Of a DNA stretch of 11,942 nucleotides, positions 1-5,613 are shown piece after piece. This DNA is from an uncultured Collinsella sp. (GTDB taxonomy: Bacteria > Actinomycetota > Coriobacteriia > Coriobacteriales > Coriobacteriaceae): positions 1-11,942 of the forward strand of contig CAADSV010000012.1 of assembly GCA_900751665.1 (NCBI GenBank), in the 5' to 3' direction. The translations under genes were made by a program, and so were the position numbers. The notes beneath the pieces were generated by a model. The model was not told the DNA's origin. It saw only the letters and a list, made by a program, of their open reading frames with translations, and searched no databases. Within the stretch, counting starts at the first letter, position 1. Each line of letters begins with the position of its first letter.

Positions 1-339
1 CTTGCCCGGCTCGCCAGCCTCGACGGCCTTGGCGGCCTCCTCGCCGTAGGTGTCCTGGACGAAGCTGACGTCGAGACCGGAAAGCTCGGCGAGCTTGGCG
101 GCAACCGGCTTGAGCGAAAGCTCGGGCTCGAAACCAGTGCCGGCAGGACGGCCAAGGTGGCTCATGAGGATGACGCGAGCGTTGTGCTCGACGAGATACT
201 TGATGGTGGGAAGGGCAGCCTTGATGCGGGTGGTATCGCCCACGACGCCGTCCTTGATAGGCACATTGAAGTCAACGCGAACGAGAACGCGCTTGCCGTC
301 GACATCGATGTCGCGGACGGTCTTCTTGGTAAAGGCCAT
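1..339 (-). CDS. pgk: Phosphoglycerate kinase, N-terminal part (runs off the left edge)
   Basis: Phosphoglycerate kinase makes ATP from 1,3-bisphosphoglycerate and ADP in the cytoplasmic glycolytic pathway. The frame is open for 113 codons from the ATG at 339 to base 1 and shows the family N-terminus: the substrate-binding segment RVDFNVP (residues 21-27), then an arginine in DTTRIK, and MSHLGRP (59-65). The protein is normally close to 400 residues, so roughly 70 percent lies outside. A GAAAGG Shine-Dalgarno-like stretch lies about 11 bases before the ATG. It follows gap, the enzyme making its substrate, a common actinobacterial and firmicute order. A terminator hairpin sits between the two, so pgk is probably expressed partly by readthrough or from its own start; no convincing promoter is visible in the short gap. 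Confidence 0.97.
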   Translation of the reverse strand, partial: MAFTKKTVRDIDVDGKRVLVRVDFNVPIKDGVVGDTTRIKAALPTIKYLVEHNARVILMSHLGRPAGTGFEPELSLKPVAAKLAELSGLDVSFVQDTYGEEAAKAVEAGEPGK

Positions 340-392
340 GTTTGCTTCTACCTTTCGTACATGTGTGCACGTATGTGCGCACGGTTTCCAAT

Positions 393-440
393 AAAAAAGG
401 ACGCGACCCCAGAGCATAAGCCCTTAAAGGCCGCGCCCTT
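393..440 (-). terminator. Intrinsic terminator after gap
   Basis: On the minus strand a 12-bp stem (arms at plus-strand positions 429-440 and 397-408, with two G-U pairs) encloses a loop of about 20 bases and is followed by a run of six T (393-398). It lies 37 bases after the gap stop codon and ends about 54 bases before the pgk start. It probably reduces transcription from gap into pgk. The long loop makes it a moderate rather than ideal terminator. Confidence 0.7.
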
Positions 441-477
441 CTTTAGACGCTCAACGAGCTAGTCGATTGCCGATAAC

Positions 478-1503
478 TTAAGCAACGAACTTCTCGAAGT
501 ACTTGATGGTGCGGACCATCTGGGAGGTGTAGGAGTTCTCGTTGTCGTACCAAGAGGTGACCTGAACGAGGGTCTGGCCGTTGCCGAGGTCGGAAGCCAT
601 GGTCTGGGTGGCGTCGAAGATGGAGCCGTGGGTCTCGCCGACGATGTCGCGGGAGACGATCTGGTCCTCGTTGTAGGCGAAGGTATCGGGGATGGTCTCG
701 GCGTAGGCCTTCATGGCAGCGTTGACCTCGTCGACGGTGACCTTCTTGTCAACGACGGCGTAGAGGTTGGTCAGCGAGCCGGTCGGCGTCGGGACGCGCT
801 GAGCAGCACCGATGAGCTTGCCGTTGAGCTCAGGGAGAACCAGGCCGATAGCCTTAGCAGCACCGGTGGTGTTGGGGACGATGTTCTCGGAGCAAGCGCG
901 GGAACGACGGAAGTTGCCCTTGCGCTGCGGGCCGTCGAGAGGCATCTGGTCGCCAGTGAAGGCGTGGATGGTGGTCATGATGCCAGAGACGATGGGAGCG
1001 AAGTCGTTAAGACCCTTGGCCATCGGGGCAAGGCAGTTGGTGGTGCAGGAAGCAGCGGAGATGATGTTGTCCTCAGCGGTCAGCGTCTCATGGTTGACGT
1101 TGTACACGATGGTGGGCAGATCGCTGCCGGCCGGAGCGGAGATGACGACCTTCTTGGCGCCAGCGTTGATGTGGGCCTGAGCCTTAGCCTTGCTGGTGTA
1201 GAAGCCGGTGCACTCGAGAACGACGTCGACGTCGAGGTCGCCCCAAGGCAGGTTGTTGGCGTCGGCCTCCTTGTAGATCTTGATCTCCTTGCCGTCAACG
1301 GTGATGGAATCCTCGCCAGCAACGACCTCGTGATCGCGAGCGTAGTTGCCCTGCGTGGAGTCGTACTTCAGCAGGTAAGCGAGCATATCGGGAGAGGTGA
1401 GGTCGTTGATGGCGACGATCTCGGAGCCCTCGTGACCGAACATCTGACGGAAAGCCAGACGACCGATGCGACCGAAGCCGTTAATAGCAACCTTTACTGC
1501 CAT
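478..1503 (-). CDS. gap: Glyceraldehyde-3-phosphate dehydrogenase (type I)
   Basis: GAPDH oxidises glyceraldehyde-3-phosphate with phosphate and a nicotinamide cofactor to 1,3-bisphosphoglycerate in the cytoplasm. The 341-residue protein has the usual length. The Rossmann start VAINGFGRIGR is at residues 5-15, and Asp34 in AINDLTS suggests NAD preference. The active site ASCTTNC gives the catalytic Cys153 with Cys157, and His180 is the expected base. The reading frame continues upstream to 1605, but the family N-terminus begins at MAVKVAING, and AAAGGAG lies 6 bases before that ATG, so 1503 is the start. It is followed by pgk and preceded, across a 193-base gap with its own candidate promoter and palindrome, by whiA. 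Regulation separate from whiA is therefore likely. Confidence 0.98.
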   Translation of the reverse strand: MAVKVAINGFGRIGRLAFRQMFGHEGSEIVAINDLTSPDMLAYLLKYDSTQGNYARDHEVVAGEDSITVDGKEIKIYKEADANNLPWGDLDVDVVLECTGFYTSKAKAQAHINAGAKKVVISAPAGSDLPTIVYNVNHETLTAEDNIISAASCTTNCLAPMAKGLNDFAPIVSGIMTTIHAFTGDQMPLDGPQRKGNFRRSRACSENIVPNTTGAAKAIGLVLPELNGKLIGAAQRVPTPTGSLTNLYAVVDKKVTVDEVNAAMKAYAETIPDTFAYNEDQIVSRDIVGETHGSIFDATQTMASDLGNGQTLVQVTSWYDNENSYTSQMVRTIKYFEKFVA

Positions 1504-1575
1504 TGTGTCTCCTTTCGTAAGGCCCCCGCAAGCTACAGCGCCTGCCGTTGAGGCCCACAAACTAACCACTCGCCT

Positions 1576-1605
1576 AATATACCTTTTTTTTGACTTGAAT
1601 TTCAC
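1576..1605 (-). promoter_or_regulatory. Candidate sigma-70-type promoter for gap
   Basis: On the minus strand, TATATT (1576-1581) matches a -10 box well. GTGAAA (1600-1605) matches four of six -35 positions at an 18-base spacing. Transcription would start near 1568, giving a leader of about 65 bases before the gap ATG. A run of eight A lies in the spacer. The -35 overlaps a small inverted repeat (AATTT-CGAG/CTCG-AAATT, 1598-1621). The match is modest and the call rests on position and composition. Confidence 0.35.
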
Positions 1606-1635
1606 GAGAATGCTCGAAATTGAAAATCAAATTTA

Positions 1636-1653
1636 CGTTAAAACGTTTTAAAG
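1636..1653. promoter_or_regulatory. Palindromic operator candidate upstream of gap
   Basis: The 14 bases TTAAAACGTTTTAA at 1638-1651 are a perfect palindrome. The next base pair mismatches and the one after it (1636/1653) pairs again. It lies about 31 bases upstream of the candidate -35, where an activator or repressor could act. A central CG in an A/T-rich palindrome is typical of LacI-family operators, but the regulator is unknown and nothing in the window names it. A chance palindrome in an A/T-rich gap is the alternative. Confidence 0.4.
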
Positions 1654-1696
1654 AATAAAATAGCAGCTAAATCCGTATATAAGTCGATACTTCAAA

Positions 1697-2626
1697 CTAC
1701 TTGTTTGCTTCAATGAGCTTTTCAAGCCTCAAAACGCGATGGTACAGGGCAGACTTCGACAAGGGAGGGTCAGCCATCTCCCCCAAATCACGCAGCGACA
1801 GATCGGGATAGCGCTCGCGCAGGTCGCAAAAGACTGCCAAGGCGTCCGGAAGCGTGTCGCGCAAACCCCGCTGTTCGAGCTCATCGATCAACGCAAGCTG
1901 ATGCTGGGCGGCACCCGCACTTCTGGTCTGATTGGCCAGTTCGGCATTCACGCGACGGTTTACGTCGTTCTTAACCAATTTGACCGCGCGCGCTTCCTCG
2001 ATCTCGGCAACGCTGCGCTTGGCGCCGACCAGCTTTAGGAGCTGCTCGATCTCCTCGGCGCTCTTAATGTAGACAGCAAAGGATCCGCGCCGCGCGTTAA
2101 CGCGCGCATGGACTCCAATCTGCTCCAATAGATCGCAAAGTCCCCGGGCATACTGCTCGCCCTGCACCGCAATCTCCAAATGAAAATCGCCGCGTGGATC
2201 GGCCACGAAACCGCCGGCGATGAGCGCGCCGCGGATGTAGGCAAGCCTGCAGCAGGGACGGGCAACGATGTGCCGGGGAACACCGGCGACGAGCCCTCCC
2301 CTGCGGTCTAGAATGCCCAGCAGCACCAGAGCCTTGTCCAGGTCGGGTTGATCGGGCAGGGTAATGAGATAGTTACGGACCTTATGCAAGACCGATTTAC
2401 GAACGGTGAATTCCGTTTTGAGCTTAAGAATGCGATGCGTCAGTGTGATCATCGTGCGCGCGACGGCACCCGTCTCGGTCGCGACCGTCAAACGATACCG
2501 CCCGGAGCCGGCCAGCGAAAGTGTGCCGCTCACACGCGTCAGGGCGGCAAGCGTCGACAAATCGCAGTATTCACATTCAGGTTCGCAGCGCGCGAGCTCG
2601 TCACGCACCTCGGCGGTAAACGACAT
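1697..2626 (-). CDS. whiA: WhiA-family DNA-binding regulator
   Basis: WhiA proteins join a LAGLIDADG homing-endonuclease-like fold without nuclease activity to a C-terminal helix-turn-helix. They regulate sporulation in Streptomyces and affect division or chromosome segregation in other Gram-positive bacteria. The 309-residue protein matches family length. Visible are the endonuclease-like segment YIRGALIAGGF (130-140), the family stretch NRRVNAELANQ (223-233), and a C-terminal helix-turn-helix region SLRDLGEMADPPLSKSALYH (277-296). The ATG is 6 bases after the rapZ stop, so the two are very probably co-transcribed and perhaps translationally coupled; only a weak AGG is seen before the start. 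The usual third member of this cluster, yvcK, is absent between them. The target genes cannot be read from the sequence. Confidence 0.95.
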   Translation of the reverse strand: MSFTAEVRDELARCEPECEYCDLSTLAALTRVSGTLSLAGSGRYRLTVATETGAVARTMITLTHRILKLKTEFTVRKSVLHKVRNYLITLPDQPDLDKALVLLGILDRRGGLVAGVPRHIVARPCCRLAYIRGALIAGGFVADPRGDFHLEIAVQGEQYARGLCDLLEQIGVHARVNARRGSFAVYIKSAEEIEQLLKLVGAKRSVAEIEEARAVKLVKNDVNRRVNAELANQTRSAGAAQHQLALIDELEQRGLRDTLPDALAVFCDLRERYPDLSLRDLGEMADPPLSKSALYHRVLRLEKLIEANK

Positions 2627-2632
2627 GCAGAC

Positions 2633-3553
2633 CTATGCTTTCGTGTTGGCGCGCGACAGGTCGCGATGGGAAATGCTCACGTGATATTGGGCGCCTTCCA
2701 AATAACGTGCCGTGGCCTCGGCGATGGCAACGCTGCGGTGTTGACCGCCCGTGCAGCCGATGGCAATAGAAAGCTGTGGCTTGCCCTCCGCGATATAGCC
2801 GGGCATGACCGTATCGAGCAGTTGCGTCCAGGCCTTCCAGAACTCCTGGGTCTTGGGATGGTCCAGAACAAAGTCGGAGACTTTCTTATCGAGACCGGTC
2901 ATGGTGCGCATCTCGGGATCGTAGAACGGATTGGGCAGGAAGCGAACGTCGATCATAATGTCCGCCTCGACGGGCATGCCGTGCTTAAAGCCAAACGAGA
3001 ACACGTGAACGTCCATGAGCTGCTGGTCGGACAGCTCGGAGAACGCCATGCGCAATTTGTTGCGCAGGGCAGAGGTGCGCAGACGGCTCGTGTCGATGAT
3101 CATATCGGCTCGATCGCGCACACCCTGCAGCTGCAGGCGCTCGCGCTGAATCGCATCGGCCGTAGTCTCCCCCGGCTTGGCAATGGGGTGGCGGCGGCGG
3201 TTTTCGCTATAACGACGGATCAGCACCTCGTCAGAGGCCTCGAGAAACACGATGTCACAGCTCATCTCGCGCTCCTCGAGCGCGGCAACGGCATCGAGCA
3301 GCTCATCGAACAAGCCCTGGCTGCGCAGGTCGCAGGTGACGGCAAGATGCCTGCCCACGCCCGTATTGATGCCGACGAGTTCGGCAAGCTGGGCGATCAG
3401 ACGCGGAGGCAAGTTGTCGATGCAAAAATAGCCCATGTCCTCGAACACATGCATGGCCTGCGTTCGGCCCGATCCGGACATTCCGGTGATGATGACGATA
3501 TCGGGGATGCGCTCCGAGCGCTCCGCCGCATCCATGGCATCTCCCTTTTGCAT
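2633..3553 (-). CDS. rapZ: RapZ/YvcJ-family nucleotide-binding protein
   Basis: RapZ proteins are P-loop nucleotide-binding proteins. In E. coli, RapZ is an RNA adaptor controlling glucosamine-6-phosphate synthase through small RNAs; the YvcJ branch in Gram-positive bacteria is less understood. The 306-residue protein shows a Walker A-like GMSGSGRT (24-31) with arginine where lysine is usual, the following DNLPP (46-50), a Walker B-like region DMIIDTS (150-156), and the C-terminal signature GCTGGQHRSVA (266-276). Two starts are plausible. The ATG at 3553 is chosen because GGAGG lies 5 bases before it; the ATG at 3535 also has GGGAG upstream. It follows the nan-operon terminator and leads whiA. 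An amino-sugar signalling role next to an amino-sugar operon is tempting, but is only an inference. Confidence 0.95.
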   Translation of the reverse strand: MQKGDAMDAAERSERIPDIVIITGMSGSGRTQAMHVFEDMGYFCIDNLPPRLIAQLAELVGINTGVGRHLAVTCDLRSQGLFDELLDAVAALEEREMSCDIVFLEASDEVLIRRYSENRRRHPIAKPGETTADAIQRERLQLQGVRDRADMIIDTSRLRTSALRNKLRMAFSELSDQQLMDVHVFSFGFKHGMPVEADIMIDVRFLPNPFYDPEMRTMTGLDKKVSDFVLDHPKTQEFWKAWTQLLDTVMPGYIAEGKPQLSIAIGCTGGQHRSVAIAEATARYLEGAQYHVSISHRDLSRANTKA

Positions 3554-3564
3554 GTGTGCCTCCT

Positions 3565-3600
3565 AAAACAAGCGCGGGACCCGGCCAGCGGATCCCGCGC
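3565..3600 (-). terminator. Intrinsic terminator between nanE and rapZ
   Basis: On the minus strand GCGCGGGATCC pairs with GGGTCCCGCGC (11 bp, one G-U) across a 7-base loop (arms 3590-3600 and 3572-3582), followed by TTGTTTT. It lies about 50 bases after the nanE stop and is the likely end of the sialic acid operon. The T-run merges into the rapZ ribosome binding site, leaving no room for a promoter between the terminator and rapZ. Confidence 0.8.
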
Positions 3601-3618
3601 GATCAATTGCCTTTATTG

Positions 3619-3624
3619 AGTATA
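3619..3624 (-). promoter_or_regulatory. Possible -10 box upstream of rapZ
   Basis: TATACT on the minus strand is one base from the TATAAT consensus. It lies between the nanE stop and the terminator hairpin. No good -35 is seen at 16-18 bases. If used, transcripts would start near 3612 and carry the hairpin at 3572-3600 in the rapZ leader. Given low weight because it rests on one hexamer. Confidence 0.25.
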
Positions 3625-3651
3625 CCGCCCCAAGCGGATACGAGGCCTGTC

Positions 3652-4338
3652 TTACGCCTCAAGCGCAGCCTTGAACCAACTTGTAATACTCGTGGGATGC
3701 GTGATGGCGGTGCCGACGACAACGGCCCAGGCGCCCGCATCAATCGCGGCGCGGGCCTCCTCGGGCGTGTGCACGCGGCCCTCGCAGATGATGGGAAGAC
3801 CGGGGAATTCCTCGGTCGCCTGACGCAGAAGCGGCAGATCGGGGCCATCGGCCATGGTGCAGTCGATAGCGGCAACACCATGAGAAAGCGTGGTGGACAC
3901 CAGGTCGAAGCCCATGTCGACAGCACGACGAATATCCTCGATGGTGGCACAGTCGGCCATCAGGAGCACACCCTCCTCGTGCAGCGGGCGGAAGGTATCC
4001 TCGACCGACTTGCCATCGGGACGTGGGCGATCGGTGGCGTCAATCGCCACGATATCGGCACCCGCAGCAACGCAGGCGCGAGCGTGGCGCAGCGTCGGCG
4101 TGATGTAAACGCCCTCGTGCCCATCCTTCCACAGGCCGATAACGGGGACCTCGCAGCGGCCCTTAATGGCGGCGATGTCGGCAAGGCCCTGGCAGCGAAT
4201 GGCGGCGGCCCCGCCGAGCTCGCAAGCGCGAGACATTTGAGCCATGGTCTCGGGCGTGCGAAGCGGCTCGCCCATATACGCCTGAACGCTCACGACGAGC
4301 TTGCCCTTCAGGGATTGAATCAAAGGATCGACGGTCAT
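3652..4338 (-). CDS. nanE: N-acetylmannosamine-6-phosphate 2-epimerase
   Basis: NanE converts ManNAc-6-phosphate to GlcNAc-6-phosphate, the last dedicated step before the N-acetylglucosamine pathway. The 228-residue TIM-barrel protein has the family length. Motifs include RCQGLADI (48-55), a candidate catalytic lysine in GLWKDG (Lys71), AIDATDRPRP (98-107), and the candidate catalytic Glu186 in ICEGRVHTPEEA, followed by the phosphate-binding end VVVGTAIT (206-213). Lysine and glutamate catalysis is known from the Clostridium enzyme; the mapping here is by motif. The ATG at 4338 is preferred over a GTG at 4377, because the GTG version would start inside the inverted repeat and add residues foreign to the family. 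It is the last gene of the operon, before the terminator at 3565-3600, and is separated from nanK by 140 bases holding the structured element 4365-4460. Confidence 0.95.
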   Translation of the reverse strand: MTVDPLIQSLKGKLVVSVQAYMGEPLRTPETMAQMSRACELGGAAAIRCQGLADIAAIKGRCEVPVIGLWKDGHEGVYITPTLRHARACVAAGADIVAIDATDRPRPDGKSVEDTFRPLHEEGVLLMADCATIEDIRRAVDMGFDLVSTTLSHGVAAIDCTMADGPDLPLLRQATEEFPGLPIICEGRVHTPEEARAAIDAGAWAVVVGTAITHPTSITSWFKAALEA

Positions 4339-4364
4339 GTTCGACTCAACCTTTCTAAAAACAG

Positions 4365-4460
4365 CCTTCTGAGACACCGCACCTTGACGTTCAAACCGTC
4401 GCTCACGTACCGAAGTACGATTCGCTCCTCTTTCACGTCAATCTGCGGCACCTCAGAAGG
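4365..4460 (-). repeat. 96-base symmetric inverted repeat / structured RNA candidate between nanK and nanE
   Basis: Read from either end the element pairs in steps: 9 bp (CCTTCTGAG/CTCAGAAGG), a 3x3 mismatch, 5 bp (CCGCA/TGCGG), a 2x2 mismatch, 7 bp (TTGACGT/ACGTCAA), a 15x15 internal loop, then 5 bp (CGTAC/GTACG) closed by four bases. All steps are symmetric about one centre. On the minus strand, the transcribed one, the cap is C-UUCG-G, the very stable tetraloop, and the internal loop is purine-rich with AGCGA on both sides. Five T (4357-4361) follow three bases after the stem, so it could end or attenuate transcription before nanE. Alternatives are a palindromic mobile repeat or an RNA processing site. 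No target-site duplication is evident. Confidence 0.75.
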
Positions 4461-4478
4461 CGCACTTGGTAGTTATGT

Positions 4479-5444
4479 TTACTTCAACGATGCAAGAAGG
4501 TGTTCGGCGGCACCGATGAGCGGAGCATCGCCCTCCAGAGAACCGATGAGGATCGGCGTGTTCTGAAGCGGGTCGAGCGCCTGGCTGGCATAGCCCTCGT
4601 GCACCGAGTCCTTCCACGTCTGCGAGCGCCAATCGGGACCCTGGTGAATCACACCTCCCGAAAGCACGATGACCTCGGGATCCAAGATGTTGGCAAGTGA
4701 GCCCAAGCTGGCGCCCAGCGCAAAGCCGGCGTCATGGATGACCTCGGTCGCCTTTGCGTCGCCCGCACGGCACAGGTCGTTCACATCGCGACCAACCGAA
4801 GGACGGCTGGGGTCGACGCGACCGAAGCGCTCATCGTACATACGACCAATGGAAGTGCCCGAAGCAACCGACTCTAGATGGCCAGAACGGCCGCAGGCGC
4901 AGGGAATGCCGGCGGCAGCCGAGCACTCGATGTGGCCCATATGGCCGGCAGCGCCATGGAAGCCCTGCATCACGCGGCCGTTCTCGACATATGCGCCGCC
5001 GATGCCCGTGCCGATGCCCAGACACAAGACGGAGAACTTGCCCTTGCCGACGCCCCAGTGGGCCTCGCCCAGAGCATGAGCCTGCACGTCGCCCACAACG
5101 GCAACGGGAAGACCAAGGTCCTCGCGCAGACGCGGCCCCAACTGAACGCCGGACCAGCCGGGCATGATCTCGTTGGCATACGCGATGGCGCCCGTCTTGG
5201 GATCGACGACGCCTGCGGCACCGATACCGACACCGAGGACCTCGACATCGGGATTCGCCTCAAGAGCGGCCTTGATGGACGCCTCGATCCGCTGGAAGAC
5301 GGCCTCGCCGCCCTCCTGGGCCTCGGTGGGAACCTCAGCTTCAAAGACCGGATGGGGCACGCTGCCATCAGCCGGATACTCCATGATGGCGGTCGCGATC
5401 TTAGTTCCGCCGATATCGACAGAGCAGACGTACTTGTTCTCCAT
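4479..5444 (-). CDS. nanK: ROK-family sugar kinase, probable N-acetylmannosamine kinase
   Basis: It probably phosphorylates ManNAc with ATP to ManNAc-6-phosphate, between the lyase and NanE. The 321-residue protein has the ROK layout: N-terminal phosphate loop VDIGGTK (9-15), candidate catalytic Asp119 in VGDVQAHALGE, the second glycine-rich phosphate motif LGIGTGIGG (142-150), and the zinc and ROK signature around HIECSAAAGIPCACGRSGHLE (171-191). That signature normally ends in GC-x-E; here the third cysteine is His189, beside His171, Cys182 and Cys184. The C-terminal adenosine motif is VIVLSGGVI (258-266). The ATG at 5444 has AAGGAG 6 bases upstream; an upstream start at 5465 would add residues over that site. 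ROK motifs alone cannot separate ManNAc kinase from glucokinase, so the substrate is inferred from the flanking nanA and nanE. Confidence 0.88.
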   Translation of the reverse strand: MENKYVCSVDIGGTKIATAIMEYPADGSVPHPVFEAEVPTEAQEGGEAVFQRIEASIKAALEANPDVEVLGVGIGAAGVVDPKTGAIAYANEIMPGWSGVQLGPRLREDLGLPVAVVGDVQAHALGEAHWGVGKGKFSVLCLGIGTGIGGAYVENGRVMQGFHGAAGHMGHIECSAAAGIPCACGRSGHLESVASGTSIGRMYDERFGRVDPSRPSVGRDVNDLCRAGDAKATEVIHDAGFALGASLGSLANILDPEVIVLSGGVIHQGPDWRSQTWKDSVHEGYASQALDPLQNTPILIGSLEGDAPLIGAAEHLLASLK

Positions 5445-5449
5445 GTCGC

Positions 5450-5462
5450 TCTCCTTCGGAGA
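5450..5462 (-). promoter_or_regulatory. Hairpin over the nanK ribosome binding site
   Basis: On the minus strand TCTCC-GAA-GGAGA forms a 5-bp stem that contains the GGAG of the nanK ribosome binding site, 6 bases before the ATG. It could lower translation unless ribosomes or RNA folding open it. The stem is short and may be chance, because any TCTCC near a Shine-Dalgarno sequence will pair with it. Confidence 0.35.
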
Positions 5463-5514
5463 CAAAACAACTACAGGAAATGAAGGCGGTGTTATCGCCG
5501 CAACTTGGTAAAGG

Positions 5515-5610
5515 TTTCCCAGGTGCCCGAGGTTGGGGTGAAAGTGGTCGGGCGTTGACCTAATGGGTCACGCCCGACCACTTGAGCCCCAAGATCGGGT
5601 GCCTGGGGAA
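5515..5610 (-). repeat. 96-base imperfect inverted repeat between nanA and nanK
   Basis: Starting three bases after the nanA stop, the arms pair in steps: TTTCCCAGG/CCTGGGGAA (one G-T), TG/TG, CCCGA/TCGGG, a 2x2 mismatch, TTGGGG/CCCCAA, a 3x3 mismatch, a perfect 13-bp AAGTGGTCGGGCG/CGCCCGACCACTT, one unpaired base, then TGACC/GGTCA around a five-base loop. It has no T-run on the minus strand, so it is not a classical terminator. The G-T pairs favour folding of the plus strand slightly, which fits a DNA palindrome or repeat at least as well as an operon RNA structure. A stability or processing hairpin between nanA and nanK is the functional reading. Confidence 0.75.
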
Positions 5611-5613
5611 GCT

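Noticed and set aside
628..1551. 307-codon plus-strand frame opposite gap
   Set aside because: Antisense to a conserved glycolytic gene; composition is the mirror of the gap codons.
1504..1605. N-terminal extension of gap by 34 residues
   Set aside because: The added residues do not belong to the GAPDH family, and the strong ribosome binding site is before the ATG at 1503.
2348..3619. 423-codon open frame on the plus strand
   Set aside because: It lies antisense across whiA and rapZ, both of which are clear family members. The translation shows no domain and reflects the high GC and codon bias of the real genes.
4339..4377. GTG start that would lengthen NanE by 13 residues
   Set aside because: It falls within the arm of the inverted repeat, has no ribosome binding site, and the protein from 4338 already has the full family length.
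4357..4464. Insertion-sequence remnant or MITE with target duplication
   Set aside because: Terminal inverted repeats are present, but I see no matching short duplication of the flanks and no transposase fragment; left open only as a repeat candidate.
4339..4478. T-box or known metabolite riboswitch before nanE
   Set aside because: No T-box sequence, specifier-like loop or recognised aptamer core is visible; the region is explained by one symmetric inverted repeat plus a T-run.
3556..4566. 336-codon plus-strand frame opposite nanE
   Set aside because: Antisense shadow running through a terminator, nanE and the inverted repeat; no protein features.
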